A stretch of 64,000 bases of DNA. It comes from Diaminobutyricimonas sp. LJ205 (lineage in GTDB: Bacteria; Actinomycetota; Actinomycetes; Actinomycetales; Microbacteriaceae). The position numbers and the translations under genes are program-made. The stretch covers positions 930,001 to 994,000 of the forward strand of contig NZ_CP046619.1 of the NCBI RefSeq assembly GCF_009755725.1, read 5' to 3'. Numbering within the stretch: position 1 is the stretch's first letter; the number at the start of each line of letters is the position of its first letter. A model generated the notes under the pieces. That model worked only from the letters and a program-made list of their open reading frames with translations, was not told the DNA's origin and ran no database searches. Shown in pieces: positions 1 to 9,899 of this stretch.

Positions 1-2367
1 TTCCAGCTTGCGTTCATCCTCATGCAGCTACCTTCGATCGTCGACCCAACGCTGCCCCGGCGGTCCGGAGACATGCCGCGGGCGGAGCTGCTGTTCTTCC
101 CAACCGGTGGTGGCAAGACCGAGGCGTATCTCGGTCTCGCAGCGTTCACCTTCGGCATCCGACGCCTGCAGGGCGTGATCGAGACGCCCGGCGGCGTGAT
201 CGATGGCCGTGACGGGGTAGCCGTGCTGATGCGCTACACGCTGCGGCTGCTCACCTCACAGCAGTTCTTACGCGCGACCACACTCATGTGCGCGGCCGAG
301 ATCGTCCGAAGGGAAGACCCGGCGACCTGGGGAGGCGAGCCATTCCGGATCGGACTGTGGGTCGGATCGAGCGTGAGCCCGAAACGATTCTCCGAAGCCG
401 AACAGCAGGTTAAGGACGTCCGCAACGACGACGGCAATTCGGCCTACGGGCTCACAGTGCTGCAATTCAGCAGCTGTCCCTGGTGTGGCACACCGATCAA
501 CCCGAAGGCGGATGTCGTCGCCGTCAAAGCGACCCAGCGCATCCACGTGTATTGCGGTGACAAGCTTGGCGGCTGCCCCTTCTCCGCCGGTGGCAGCGCG
601 GTCGACGGCCTGCCGGTGCTCACCGTTGACGATGAGATCTACCGGCATCCGCCGACGTTCTTGTTGGCCACGGTCGACAAGTTCGCGCGCCTCGCTCGCG
701 AGGGGGAAGCGGCGAGCCTATTCGGGTACGTGTCGAAGCGTTGCCAGCGACACGGCTACAAGCACCCCGACACAGGGTCGACGGTGTGCGGCGCAAACGA
801 GCACAAGCAAACGAGCGAGGGTGGTCGCACCTACTCGAAAGCTGCGGTGAAGGCGGTTGACCGGTTGCGCCCGCCGGACCTGATCATCCAAGACGAGTTG
901 CACCTCATCACAGGCGCACTCGGCACCGCGGTCGGGCTCTTCGAGGCTGCCATCGACACGCTGTCGTCGTGGGAGCTCGGAACGACGGATGACGCCGCTC
1001 TGGTGAAGCCGTTGGTCATCGCCTCGACGGCGACCGTGCGGAACGCCCGCGACCAGGTGCAGAAGTTGTATGCGCGGCAGGTGCAGATTTTCCCACCGCA
1101 GGTGCTCTCGGTCACCGACACCTTCTTTTCGAAAGAAGTGGAGATAACACCCGAGAAACCGGGTCGTCGCTATGTCGGCGTCTGCGCCCACGGTGCTCGG
1201 CTGACGCTCGCCGAGATCCGGGTCAGCGAGATCCTGTTGCTCGCCGGACAGAAGCTGTTCGACGAGCACGGCGACGCGGCCGAGCCGTACGCGACGCTCG
1301 TCGATTACTTCTCGGCCACCCGTGAACTCGCCGGCATGAGGCGGTACCTCGAAGACGACATCGTCACTCGCACCAGCAACCCGGACAAAGATTCCGGGTA
1401 CCCGCGCCGCGGATCTCGGGGGCTGCGAATCGGTGAGCTGACCTCGCGAATCTCCTCGTCGGACATTTCGGCGACGCTCACCAACCTGGCCGTACCGTTC
1501 GATCCGGAGATGGACACGACGCAGGCAAAGCAACAGTACGCAGCTCGCGCCGAGGCCGCGAAGGCCGCCGGCAAGAAGCTGAAGACGCGCGAATCGTTTC
1601 CGTACGATGTAGTGCTCGCGACATCCATGCTCCAGGTGGGCGTCGATGTGCCGCGGCTTGGATTGATGCTCGTGGTCGGCCAACCGAAGAACACAGCCGA
1701 GTACATCCAGGCATCGTCCCGTGTCGGCCGTGAGGCGACTAAGCCAGGGCTCGTCGTGACGCTCGCCAACCGATCTCGGCCGCGGGACATGGCGCATTAC
1801 GAGCAGTTCCAGCATTACCACGAGACGTTCTATGCGCACGTCGAAGCGCTGTCGGTCACACCTTTCTCCGACGCTGCCCTCGAGCGTGGGCTAACGGGTC
1901 TGCTCGTGTCGGCGGCTCGCGTTGCCGATCAGAGCAACAGTTCCTCACTGTCGCCGGAGACTGGTGCCGGCGCGATCGCGGTTCGGCGAACGTTCGTCGA
2001 AACTCTGGTCGATCGCCTCGTCTCGCGCATCACCGTCGCGAGCGGCGGGGACCACACGGTGGCGCAGGCGGCTAGGGGCAAGCTCATCCTGCGGCTCGAC
2101 AAGTGGAGCGATCAAGCAGACCTGTGGGCCGGCGCGCTCACGTATCAGAAGGACACCGTTCCCGGTGGTCAGATCGTCTCACCGCTGCTTGTCAGCCCCG
2201 AGACGGTCGTGCCAGATGAGGACACCCGGTTGTTCCAAGTGGCGAACTCGATGCGTGAGGTGCAGCCCGAAATCAACCTGCTCGTCACGGCGTTCACCGG
2301 CAAGCTCGCAGAGCCGATCACGGCTGCCGCGCCGAAATGGCTGTTCTCGAAGAAAGATGAGAAATGA
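1..2367 (+). CDS. drmA: DISARM helicase DrmA, C-terminal part (5' end outside window)
   Basis: The frame is open at the left edge, so the start is missing; about 788 codons are visible. The visible part is a superfamily 2 helicase core. It has a Walker A motif (FPTGGGKTE, around nt 97-123), a DEAH-type box (QDELH, near nt 890), and late motifs including GVDVP and QASSRVGR (near nt 1640-1730). A Cys cluster (SCPWCG, later CGD and GGC) could bind zinc. DrmA is the large DISARM helicase, usually over 1000 aa; with DrmB it is thought to form the core that loads onto invading DNA. The last 4 nt overlap drmB, implying translational coupling. The DrmA-DrmB-PLD order is diagnostic for DISARM; class 1 or 2 cannot be told because the methylase side lies upstream. 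Confidence 0.9.
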   Translation, partial: FQLAFILMQLPSIVDPTLPRRSGDMPRAELLFFPTGGGKTEAYLGLAAFTFGIRRLQGVIETPGGVIDGRDGVAVLMRYTLRLLTSQQFLRATTLMCAAEIVRREDPATWGGEPFRIGLWVGSSVSPKRFSEAEQQVKDVRNDDGNSAYGLTVLQFSSCPWCGTPINPKADVVAVKATQRIHVYCGDKLGGCPFSAGGSAVDGLPVLTVDDEIYRHPPTFLLATVDKFARLAREGEAASLFGYVSKRCQRHGYKHPDTGSTVCGANEHKQTSEGGRTYSKAAVKAVDRLRPPDLIIQDELHLITGALGTAVGLFEAAIDTLSSWELGTTDDAALVKPLVIASTATVRNARDQVQKLYARQVQIFPPQVLSVTDTFFSKEVEITPEKPGRRYVGVCAHGARLTLAEIRVSEILLLAGQKLFDEHGDAAEPYATLVDYFSATRELAGMRRYLEDDIVTRTSNPDKDSGYPRRGSRGLRIGELTSRISSSDISATLTNLAVPFDPEMDTTQAKQQYAARAEAAKAAGKKLKTRESFPYDVVLATSMLQVGVDVPRLGLMLVVGQPKNTAEYIQASSRVGREATKPGLVVTLANRSRPRDMAHYEQFQHYHETFYAHVEALSVTPFSDAALERGLTGLLVSAARVADQSNSSSLSPETGAGAIAVRRTFVETLVDRLVSRITVASGGDHTVAQAARGKLILRLDKWSDQADLWAGALTYQKDTVPGGQIVSPLLVSPETVVPDEDTRLFQVANSMREVQPEINLLVTAFTGKLAEPITAAAPKWLFSKKDEK

Positions 2368-4490
2368 CAGACGTGTTGGAAGAGCTGAGCAGCGTGCCCG
2401 ATGAGCCCACCGGCGTGCCAGACGAACTGACAAGCGTGCCGGGCGAAGTCGCCGACCCGTTCAAAGACCTCGAGGACGCGCCGTCGAAGAACAACAGCCG
2501 CGTCGGCTCGGTACGCCCGAGCGCATTGCTTTACACCTCGGGCATCGGTGCAACGGTGGACATGCCGCACATCGCCGTCATGCCTCAGGGCTTGGATGCA
2601 TGGGAGCTCGCGTACTCACGGCAAGGAAAGCCCCAGCTTGTGTTGGTGGATCGGCTGCTGGCTGCCGTGCGCACCCAGCTCGGTCGGCAAGTGGAGGAAC
2701 TGCGACAGCCGCCCTGGGTGCCTGAAAAGGCCTACGAGAGCGGTACGCCGATCGGCATTCCCACACGTGTGTTCCCGCAGTGGCTCCGCTGCACCGGATG
2801 CGACCTGCTCGCACCAATCTCGGAATCGAAGAAGTTCGAGTTCGTGAACAAGAGCAAGCATCGGCCCGACAAAGCGCAGTTCGTGCACAAGGACTGCAAG
2901 GGGCGGCCTAAAAAGGGGCAGAGGCAGGGGACGCTGGATGCGCGCCCGCGGTTGGCGGTTCCCGCTCGGTACCTGATCGCGTGCATCGACGGACACCTCG
3001 ACGAGTTTCCGTATGTGGAGTGGCTGCACCGTGCAGACGAAGGGGGCGGGAAGTGCTCGAAAGCTCCGAAGCCTGAACTGCGGATGGTGGAGTGGCGGTC
3101 AAACCTCGGTCCACAGGTGACGATCCGCTGTGTCGCTTGTGAGATGAGCCGCAACATCGCTGAACTTACCCGAGCCGGCGGTGAGACGATGCTTCCGAAT
3201 TGCCGAGGGCGGCATCCGCACCTCCCGACGTATGCATCGGTTGATAGTCCGTGCCAGGCAGAGGTGCGACTGATGCTCCTCGGGGCAGCGAACCAGTGGT
3301 TCCCGGCATCCGTGAGCGTGCTCGTGCTTCCCGCCCGAAAGAACGCGACACCTGCAGATGTGGTTGACATGGTCAAGGGGCTCCCCGCAACAACCTTCAT
3401 CGATGTGCAAAGCGTCGACGACCTGATCGGGTGGCGCAAGTATGGCCCGAAGGACATACGTTCGCTGTTCGAGGGAATCGCCGACGAGGCGCTGTGGCAG
3501 GCGATCCAGGTGGCTCGCGGGCAGGCCGTCGCCGAGGCGGAATCCCCGATCTCGCCGTCCAGCTTCGATCCGATCAGTCTGTTAGAGCCTGAATGGGACA
3601 CACTGGTGCACCCAGAGGACTTCGAGATCGAGGACCGTAAAGCGGGCTTCCGTGTACGGCCGGTGGCCGTGGCAACTGCCCTGCAGCCGGTTGCTTCGAA
3701 CGTGGTCGCGGTGGAGCGCGTGAAAAAGGCCAACGCCTTCATCGGGTTCACCCGAATCGACGCCTTGGATCGGGTGGGCGACGCCCCGAACCGGATCGCT
3801 CCGCTCGTGCAGTCTGGAAAGCCGAAGTGGGTACCGGCAACCGAAGATCGCGGCGAGGGTGTGTTCATCAGATTCGACGAGGATGTAGTCCGCGCGTGGG
3901 AGGACGGCGTGCTGGAGTCCGAAGTTTGGCGGGCACATATCGCCGCGCATGAACGAAACGTCAACCGGCGGCGGAGCCGCACCGCGGTCGAAATTGACGC
4001 GGCTGAGCGGATGCCGCCGCCCCGCTACTGGGCGCTGCACACGATGTCACACCTTCTCATTCGTGAGATGGCGATGTCGAGCGGGTATGGCTCGGCCTCG
4101 TTGACGGAGCGCTTGTATGCGTGGCGGGAAAGCGATGAACGGGAGGCAGCTGCAGGCATCCTGATTGCGACGACTTCGCCCGATAGCGAAGGCACACTCG
4201 GTGGTCTGGTTGCTTTGGCGCGGACGGAGCGGCTGGAGGGTGTTTTCCGCGATGCTCTGCGGCGAGCCGAGCGGTGTTCGTCAGACCCGATATGTGCGCA
4301 CCGCGTGCCAAGCGGCCAGGAGGATTTCCTCCATGGCGCGGCCTGTCACTTCTGCGTGTTCGTGTCGGAGACGTCGTGCGAGAAAGCGAACCGCTTCCTC
4401 GACCGTCGCTTCGCTCTCACGCTGAACGCCGGACCCGAGCATGCAGTCAACGGTTTGTTTCAGCCGGTGCTGTCGGCGTTCGGCGCGTAA
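2364..4490 (+). CDS. drmB: DISARM protein DrmB (DUF1998)
   Basis: This is a 708-aa protein whose ATG overlaps the drmA stop by 4 nt (ATGA). After an acidic, Pro-rich N-terminal 45 residues it shows the DrmB-type opening VGSVRPSALLYTSGIGATVD. Paired cysteines follow (CTGCD, CVACE) and may form zinc sites. The C-terminal DUF1998 region carries HTMSHLLIREMAMSSGYGS and a Cys/His cluster (CAHR, HGAACHFC). DrmB is a core DISARM subunit that partners the DrmA helicase in recognising and blocking incoming phage DNA. Its length and domain order fit the family. It is followed 5 nt later by drmC. I see no frameshift or lesion. Confidence 0.92.
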   Translation: MTDVLEELSSVPDEPTGVPDELTSVPGEVADPFKDLEDAPSKNNSRVGSVRPSALLYTSGIGATVDMPHIAVMPQGLDAWELAYSRQGKPQLVLVDRLLAAVRTQLGRQVEELRQPPWVPEKAYESGTPIGIPTRVFPQWLRCTGCDLLAPISESKKFEFVNKSKHRPDKAQFVHKDCKGRPKKGQRQGTLDARPRLAVPARYLIACIDGHLDEFPYVEWLHRADEGGGKCSKAPKPELRMVEWRSNLGPQVTIRCVACEMSRNIAELTRAGGETMLPNCRGRHPHLPTYASVDSPCQAEVRLMLLGAANQWFPASVSVLVLPARKNATPADVVDMVKGLPATTFIDVQSVDDLIGWRKYGPKDIRSLFEGIADEALWQAIQVARGQAVAEAESPISPSSFDPISLLEPEWDTLVHPEDFEIEDRKAGFRVRPVAVATALQPVASNVVAVERVKKANAFIGFTRIDALDRVGDAPNRIAPLVQSGKPKWVPATEDRGEGVFIRFDEDVVRAWEDGVLESEVWRAHIAAHERNVNRRRSRTAVEIDAAERMPPPRYWALHTMSHLLIREMAMSSGYGSASLTERLYAWRESDEREAAAGILIATTSPDSEGTLGGLVALARTERLEGVFRDALRRAERCSSDPICAHRVPSGQEDFLHGAACHFCVFVSETSCEKANRFLDRRFALTLNAGPEHAVNGLFQPVLSAFGA

Positions 4491-4495
4491 TCACC

Positions 4496-5206
4496 ATGGC
4501 GGACGTGCTCGCGAAGCTGGCGACGGTTTTGTCGTCGATGCAGGCAACGAGCGTAGCTGCATCGTTGGAGATCGACGGGCGATTGGACTACGCAGTCGGC
4601 ACCTTGCCTGGCACGTCGGAGCATCCTGCAAGCCCCTTACTCAAAGAGGCTTTGGCTCGCCTGGGGGCTCCACCAGTGTTGGCTGCAGTGCTCCGAGGGT
4701 ATGCTGCTGCCGGTGCGAAGGCACCGAACCCACCGCGCGCGGTTTGGAGCGGGCCAACGTTCGATGGTGACAGCGACCACACCACCGCCGCAGTTGCACA
4801 TTTGATCGATGAAGCGCGGGAAGACGTGTTCGCGTCGACGTTTTCCGCTTCGCTCGGGTCACCGTTCGTCGACGCACTCTGGCGTGCAATCGCCAGGGGA
4901 GTCTCTGTGACAGTCCTGCTGGACAGTAGCGAGCGGATGGCATCCACCGCAGCGATGCTCATGAAGAAGCTCGATGGGGCGCGATTCCTCACGTATGTTC
5001 CGGAAGGTTCGTACGGGCTGCAGCACTCCAAAGTGGTGATCGTTGACTCCGCGGCTGCGCTCGTCACGAGCGCGAACCTCAGCGGGGCCGCCGCGCATCG
5101 CAACCTAGAAGTAGGTGTACTGGTGCGGGATCCCGAGTTTGCTTCCAAGCTGCGTCAGCGGTTCCAAGCGCTTGCATCGCAGAAGACACTCGTGAATTTC
5201 GCCTGA
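4496..5206 (+). CDS. drmC: DISARM protein DrmC (phospholipase D-like)
   Basis: This is a 236-aa protein. I chose ATG 4496, five nt after the drmB stop, rather than the longer open frame starting inside drmB. The C-terminal half holds one PLD-superfamily HKD-type signature: HSKVVIVD followed by SANLSG, about residues 178-200. The N-terminal half is alpha-helical and has no motif I recognise. PLD-family DrmC is the third conserved DISARM gene; it is a predicted nuclease and was reported as dispensable for protection in the characterised class 2 system. Only one HKD motif is present, so activity would need a dimer, as in Nuc-type PLD nucleases. It is co-transcribed with drmB and probably vsr. 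Confidence 0.88.
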   Translation: MADVLAKLATVLSSMQATSVAASLEIDGRLDYAVGTLPGTSEHPASPLLKEALARLGAPPVLAAVLRGYAAAGAKAPNPPRAVWSGPTFDGDSDHTTAAVAHLIDEAREDVFASTFSASLGSPFVDALWRAIARGVSVTVLLDSSERMASTAAMLMKKLDGARFLTYVPEGSYGLQHSKVVIVDSAAALVTSANLSGAAAHRNLEVGVLVRDPEFASKLRQRFQALASQKTLVNFA

Positions 5207-5254
5207 AGTCACCTTGCCCTTACACAGGCATCGCCCGCGAGGCACGATGGGGAT

Positions 5255-5686
5255 GTGGGCAGGCAGGCCGAATCCTGGGCATCGAGTGCGGGAACTCGCC
5301 GATCCATGCAGGGAAACCGATCCCGCGACACGAACGCCGAACTTGCCGTGCGCCGCTTGCTGCACGCACGCGGGCTTCGCTACCGGGTAAACGACCGACC
5401 GGTGCCTGAGCTGCGCCGTACGGCTGACATCGTGTTCACTCGGCAAAGGATCGCTGTGTTCATCGACGGTTGTTTCTGGCATGGATGCCCGGAGCACTAC
5501 ACGCGACCGGGCTCAAATCAGGAGTTCTGGGACGCGAAGGTCACTCGAAACAAAGTCCGCGACGCGGACACTGTTCACGTGCTCGAAGAACATGCCTGGA
5601 CCGTGCTGAGGTTTTGGGAGCATGTGCCTGCGATGGAGATCTCGGATGCGATCGAGCGGACAGTGGGGCTGCACCGTGACCCGTGA
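5255..5686 (+). CDS. vsr: Very short patch repair (Vsr) endonuclease
   Basis: This is a 143-aa protein starting at GTG 5255, the only reasonable start in frame before the conserved core. The Vsr signature runs through RSRDTNAELAVRRLLHARG, then DIVFTRQRIAVFIDGCFWHG, and ends with WTVLRFWEH. The conserved catalytic Asp and FWHGC segment is intact. Vsr nicks beside T:G mismatches that arise when 5-methylcytosine deaminates, so it usually sits beside a C5-cytosine methylase. Here it lies 48 nt after drmC. That suggests the methylase of this DISARM locus, outside the window, makes 5mC (as DrmMII does) and that Vsr protects the host sites. No strong Shine-Dalgarno is visible. Confidence 0.85.
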   Translation: MGRQAESWASSAGTRRSMQGNRSRDTNAELAVRRLLHARGLRYRVNDRPVPELRRTADIVFTRQRIAVFIDGCFWHGCPEHYTRPGSNQEFWDAKVTRNKVRDADTVHVLEEHAWTVLRFWEHVPAMEISDAIERTVGLHRDP

Positions 5687-5833
5687 GTATCACCGTCATT
5701 TGTTGCGAGTACATCGAGTCCCGGCAGGGATGAGCGAGAGCCGGTGCCCGATCGGGGGTTCGATCCTTCGTATCACACAAACGGACCGAGAGACCGAATG
5801 CACCCTCAAAGGTTGCACCAGCTGTAACGGCAG

Positions 5834-7012
5834 CTATCGCGTGACAGCGGGCTCGGCCGGGCAGGCTTCGAGGATCATCGAGATAGCGTCATACTCCGCC
5901 GGCGTGACCCACAGACCGTATGCGGCTTTAACTGAGACTTGGCGCGCTACGTACTGGCACCGGAAACTGTGGTTAGGGGGCAGCCAGGTCGCGGCATCCC
6001 CAGCTCCCTTCTGCTGATTTGCGGCGCCATCCGATGCCAAGAGATTGAGCGGATCATTGGCGAACTGAATGCGCTGCTCCTGCGTCAGCTGCTGAGCGCC
6101 GGTCTGCCACGCGTTCGATAAGGCAACAACATGGTCAATCTGAACCAGGGCCGACTGCGGACCTCTCACGAATTGAATTGTCCTGCCTGTGTACGGATCA
6201 TTGAGCGTCCCAGATCTAACAAGGCAGGTGGCATCAATCACCGCAGCGAGAAGGTCCCGCGCCAGCACGTCATTTCGGGTATCGCATCCGTTCAATTCGA
6301 CGTCGAACCACGCCTGGCCAAACAAAGCTTCGCGATCGTAACCTGTCGCGGGTGCTCGCCCTTTGACCTCGAGCTGCTCAAGCACGTCGCGCGCCAACAC
6401 TGTGCTTTCGGCCGTTGCGGGCGCTTCTGGCGGGGTGGAAGTGGGCTCGGCGGTACGACCTGTCGGTGGAGCGGACGACCTTGGTTCGGCCGTATCGGGG
6501 TGCGGCTCCAACCCCATCGTGTTATCAACCACCTCAATGTTCGAGACCTCAGATGGGCGATCAAGGCTGAGGAGAACGATGCCAGCGGCCAACATCGTGA
6601 CTCCTGCGACACACGCCGTGATGCGAATAGCCTGCGACCCGAGTAACGCCCACGTGAGACGGCGTCGAACCAAGGCTGTTGTCGCGGTCAGCGTCATGGC
6701 AAGACCCCAGAGCAGGAGAAGCCCCGCGAAATCTCCGATCAGGAAGGCTGGCGCTGACGACATGAAAAGCGTGCACAGCACGACCCAGGTGTGCCAAGGC
6801 GCCTCGCGCCAGGGCGTCCAGAGCCGCCACGCGGGAAGTCGTCTTGAGACATGGCCCTCGTCGGACGACGTCCCGGATTTTTCTGACTCCACCCAGGCAA
6901 CCGGCGGGTTCTGGCTAGGCGCCTCATTTGTTTCCCACCAGTCGTCGCCCCCGTTCGAACTGACGCGGGTTACTCGCCCGTCAGTACCACGTGGCACCGT
7001 CGATCCCGTCAC
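5834..7012 (-). CDS. Membrane protein with C-terminal DUF1524 (HNH-type) nuclease domain
   Basis: This is a 392-aa protein, last gene of the minus-strand tubulin/vWA operon. A polar N-terminus of about 65 residues is followed by three predicted transmembrane helices (about residues 75-160) and a Pro/Thr-rich linker. The C-terminal DUF1524 domain carries LVQIDHVVALSNAWQTGA, FANDPLNLL and the QQKGAGDAATWLP block. The DHV and N/K residues match the HNH-like metal-binding core of GmrSD-type DUF1524 nucleases. Cysteines near the domain (NGCDTR, ATCLV, FRCQY) may form disulfides, which suggests an extracytoplasmic domain. The GTG start at 7012 overlaps the upstream gene by 32 nt and lacks a clear ribosome site, so the exact start is uncertain. 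A close paralogue lies at 47283-48656. Confidence 0.75.
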   Translation of the reverse strand: MTGSTVPRGTDGRVTRVSSNGGDDWWETNEAPSQNPPVAWVESEKSGTSSDEGHVSRRLPAWRLWTPWREAPWHTWVVLCTLFMSSAPAFLIGDFAGLLLLWGLAMTLTATTALVRRRLTWALLGSQAIRITACVAGVTMLAAGIVLLSLDRPSEVSNIEVVDNTMGLEPHPDTAEPRSSAPPTGRTAEPTSTPPEAPATAESTVLARDVLEQLEVKGRAPATGYDREALFGQAWFDVELNGCDTRNDVLARDLLAAVIDATCLVRSGTLNDPYTGRTIQFVRGPQSALVQIDHVVALSNAWQTGAQQLTQEQRIQFANDPLNLLASDGAANQQKGAGDAATWLPPNHSFRCQYVARQVSVKAAYGLWVTPAEYDAISMILEACPAEPAVTR

Positions 7013-9899
7013 TCGTCACTAAGGCCGGCGAATCCAGAATCTCATTCGCCGAAGCGGCATCCGCGCTGCCTACGAAGGGGGTCAGTTCGATCGCAGGAAG
7101 TCTCCGGGAAATATCGACGCGCACGGCTGTCGGCCCGACAGACTCCCGCAGTTCGACGGAACTCTCGATCCTGTCGACCCGCGCTCCAGTCGGCATCCAT
7201 GCGACCGAGGTATCGACATAGTGGAATCGCTTCTGTCGAGCGGCCGGGGTAAAGACGTCGGTTACAAACGCAGTGTTCTCAGTGGCTGTGACTTCGTAGA
7301 AGGAGGGCTCTGAAGCTCTCACGTCATCGCCATAGCGCCCAATGCGTCCGACCACTCGCTCCGGCAACTCGAAATCGCCGTTGAGTACTGCGGAGCGTAG
7401 GTGCTGATGGGCATGGTCGGTGAGAATTTGGCGCGCTTCACCTGACGCAAAGAAGTGCTTGAGGCGGGCTCGCGGGCTGGAGGGACTCTCCGACGTGTCG
7501 AGGTCCACCGAGCGGTAACCATCGTCCGAGCCGGTCACCCGTTCGGCATCCCACGCATCGTAGGCGTCGTAGAACTGCCGCGACGCCCAGCCCGGCTTGT
7601 AGACAAGGGACGCTGCTTCCACGAGCACAATGATCGGGATATCTGAACCCGATGTCGGCTGACGCGCCACGCCCATTGATGCGGGCAGTGCGTCAATGAC
7701 TTCTTCAGGGAGATCTTCGTACTTCGACCCGAAGGCGGCCCATGGACGATGCACGATCTCGCCCAGGATCCGAGACCAGTCTTGCAACCCGCGGTACAAC
7801 ATCTCGAGGCGTGCCTTCTCCTGCCCGGAGTGGACATACGCATCTTTGCTGCTGCGGAGTCGTGATATTCGGGCCTGGACATCCCACTCATAGCGGAGGA
7901 CTGCCTGATAAAAGGCATGGTTGCCGAGGATCAGGATGATGAGAAGCAGGCCAAACAAGATGGCAAGAGCGATCGCCATTTGACCGGTCGATAGGCGAAA
8001 CGGTTCAAGCACGTCGGGCAATCTCGGTGCGTATCGCAGCAGCGCGACGATTCCGCCCAGCACCAGCCACACCGGCAGTGAGATCGCCCATAGCCGGCGC
8101 AGACTCGTTTGTGCGGCCTTCAGTGCCGCGGCCGGGGGAGCATCGCTCCGTAACTGCTTGAGTACGTCCTCCTGTGTCTTCGCGTGCTCGTGGATGCGTC
8201 GACCGACGTCATCACCGAGGCGGAATGCGAGCGATTCTGAGATGTCGTGGTACCACACATCGTAGGCATCCGACTCTTTGAGCCACGCATCTCGCTCCCG
8301 TTCGGCGGCGGCAACCTCGGCCTGAGCCTTTCTGATCTTCGCTAGTGAAGCTTTCGAAGGTGCACCGCGTGATCCGGATTTTCGCCCGATCTTGGTGTCA
8401 CCGGCAGAATCCTCTTTCGTTTCGGCGGCCGCGGCGGCTTGCTCCTTGCCTTCCTCAGACATGGCGAAGTCCAGCTTGGCCTTCGCCGCCGTCACGTGGC
8501 TCTTTGCGACGGCGACTTCAGTCTTGACGTGCTCGCGGTACTCCTGGACTTGCATCGGATCGTCGGCATGGATTTCGTTCTTCTGTCGACCGATCCAGCG
8601 TGTTTCTGGAAGCGCGACGATGTGTCCAGGAGGAACCACCTCACGCTTGCCGGCCTGTCTCGGTTCGGGGAAGTCGCCCAACTCACCGCCGTCGATCAAG
8701 CCGAGCGCAATCTTTCGCAGGAGCCCCCAGGTGCCAGGCATGGCCGCCGACGCTCGCGTCGACTGCATCCGCAGCTCGCGATCGATGCCCTCGCGCTCCT
8801 GCGCGATCAGTCTCGCCGATGCTCTTTCGAGCTCGTCGACTGGGCGTGGTCCGAGCGTGACCAGAATTCCCGCTCCACTGCCCGTCAACGCTCGAGTCGC
8901 ACCACGTTCGGCATGCTTGCGTCCAAACGTCAACGCCCACGACAGGAGTGCCCACGTAGTGCGGACGTTGAAAGCGGTCGCAGTCGTGAACGCAGCTCTG
9001 AATCCCTCGTGGCTCTTTCGAGGTGAGTCGTTCGACGCGGAAGGCATCTTCGATGCCCATCCGTCTCCATGCAGGATGTGTTCAGTGGCAGACGCCACGA
9101 TCATCCCAGGCTGGACAGCCGGACGTGCCCATGACAGCAGCTGTACGGCTTCCTGCGTAGCGGTCGGTTCAGGGTTGAGCACCTTGGCGCCGATGGCGTC
9201 CACAACGTCCTCGCCGATGACGGAGCGAACCGTGACTCGCGCCACGACAACGTCACCGTCCTGGGTGGTTGAGTCGGTGACAAGGTCGTCCAATACCCCT
9301 GCGTCGACTCCTCGAAGTATTCCTCCGATTGCGGCGAGTGATGCTGCGGCGTGGCCTGCGAAGTTTCCCGGGTGGCGAACAAAAATGCTTGCCCGGTCGA
9401 GGTCTGGGCGGTCCTCGGGCGAAATGACGACATTCACGTTCCATTGGGGTTCGAAAACCCCTGGGTCGGCGCTGGTCGCTCCGCTTGAGGGGATCACCAC
9501 GACCGACCGGTGCAGTCTTGCAGAACTGCCCAGTGGATCGTCGGCTCGGCGGGGAAGTGTGGACTTTACCGCCTCGGCAACTGAGCGTGCCGCTTTAATG
9601 AGATCCGTATCGGTCGGCGCGTCGCTGTTGAGCACCAGGTGCGCCGCCGCCACGCGCACGCGATCGAGTCGGAACCGGCCAATGTACTCGAACAGGTCGA
9701 CGGATCGGGTTCCCTCAGCGTGAATAAGTGTGGCGTCCACAGAGGGCGGACCGGACATGTGCTCGACGACATCCCGCGGGGTTACCCACAGGGACGGCGC
9801 GAGAATTCCGGCACGTGTCCAGGACTCGACCAACGACCGCACCTCGTCGGCGATTGGGTCTGCGCCGACGATAAACGTCGTTATGGAGGACCTGGTCAA
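6981..9899 (-). CDS. Large coiled-coil membrane protein of tubulin/vWA operon, unknown function
   Basis: This 972-aa protein matches no family I recognise. The TTG start overlaps the stop of the tubulin-like gene (TTGA), implying obligatory coupling. The N-terminal 330 residues look like a globular alpha/beta domain with GSGAGILVT-type stretches. Residues of about 450-560 are charged and Ala/Lys/Glu-rich, consistent with coiled coil. Two hydrophobic helices follow at about 603-625 (LPVWLVLGGIVALL) and 640-662 (MAIALAILFGLLLIILIL). A cytosolic-looking C-terminal domain of about 300 residues completes it. The topology would tether the tubulin-like protein to the membrane. Since gene order with vWA and tubulin-like genes is so tight, I infer it is a structural partner of both. 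Confidence 0.65.
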   Translation of the reverse strand: MTRSSITTFIVGADPIADEVRSLVESWTRAGILAPSLWVTPRDVVEHMSGPPSVDATLIHAEGTRSVDLFEYIGRFRLDRVRVAAAHLVLNSDAPTDTDLIKAARSVAEAVKSTLPRRADDPLGSSARLHRSVVVIPSSGATSADPGVFEPQWNVNVVISPEDRPDLDRASIFVRHPGNFAGHAAASLAAIGGILRGVDAGVLDDLVTDSTTQDGDVVVARVTVRSVIGEDVVDAIGAKVLNPEPTATQEAVQLLSWARPAVQPGMIVASATEHILHGDGWASKMPSASNDSPRKSHEGFRAAFTTATAFNVRTTWALLSWALTFGRKHAERGATRALTGSGAGILVTLGPRPVDELERASARLIAQEREGIDRELRMQSTRASAAMPGTWGLLRKIALGLIDGGELGDFPEPRQAGKREVVPPGHIVALPETRWIGRQKNEIHADDPMQVQEYREHVKTEVAVAKSHVTAAKAKLDFAMSEEGKEQAAAAAETKEDSAGDTKIGRKSGSRGAPSKASLAKIRKAQAEVAAAERERDAWLKESDAYDVWYHDISESLAFRLGDDVGRRIHEHAKTQEDVLKQLRSDAPPAAALKAAQTSLRRLWAISLPVWLVLGGIVALLRYAPRLPDVLEPFRLSTGQMAIALAILFGLLLIILILGNHAFYQAVLRYEWDVQARISRLRSSKDAYVHSGQEKARLEMLYRGLQDWSRILGEIVHRPWAAFGSKYEDLPEEVIDALPASMGVARQPTSGSDIPIIVLVEAASLVYKPGWASRQFYDAYDAWDAERVTGSDDGYRSVDLDTSESPSSPRARLKHFFASGEARQILTDHAHQHLRSAVLNGDFELPERVVGRIGRYGDDVRASEPSFYEVTATENTAFVTDVFTPAARQKRFHYVDTSVAWMPTGARVDRIESSVELRESVGPTAVRVDISRRLPAIELTPFVGSADAASANEILDSPALVTSDGIDGATWY

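Noticed and set aside
5754-5766. GGGGGTTCGATCC resembles a tRNA T-arm, as at a tRNA-integrated element
   Set aside because: The flanking bases do not pair into a 5-bp T-stem and no acceptor, D or anticodon arm is found upstream.
8392-9723. 443-aa plus-strand frame opposite the 972-aa gene
   Set aside because: Ser/Ala/Arg-rich without motifs; the opposite frame is coupled to the tubulin-like gene.
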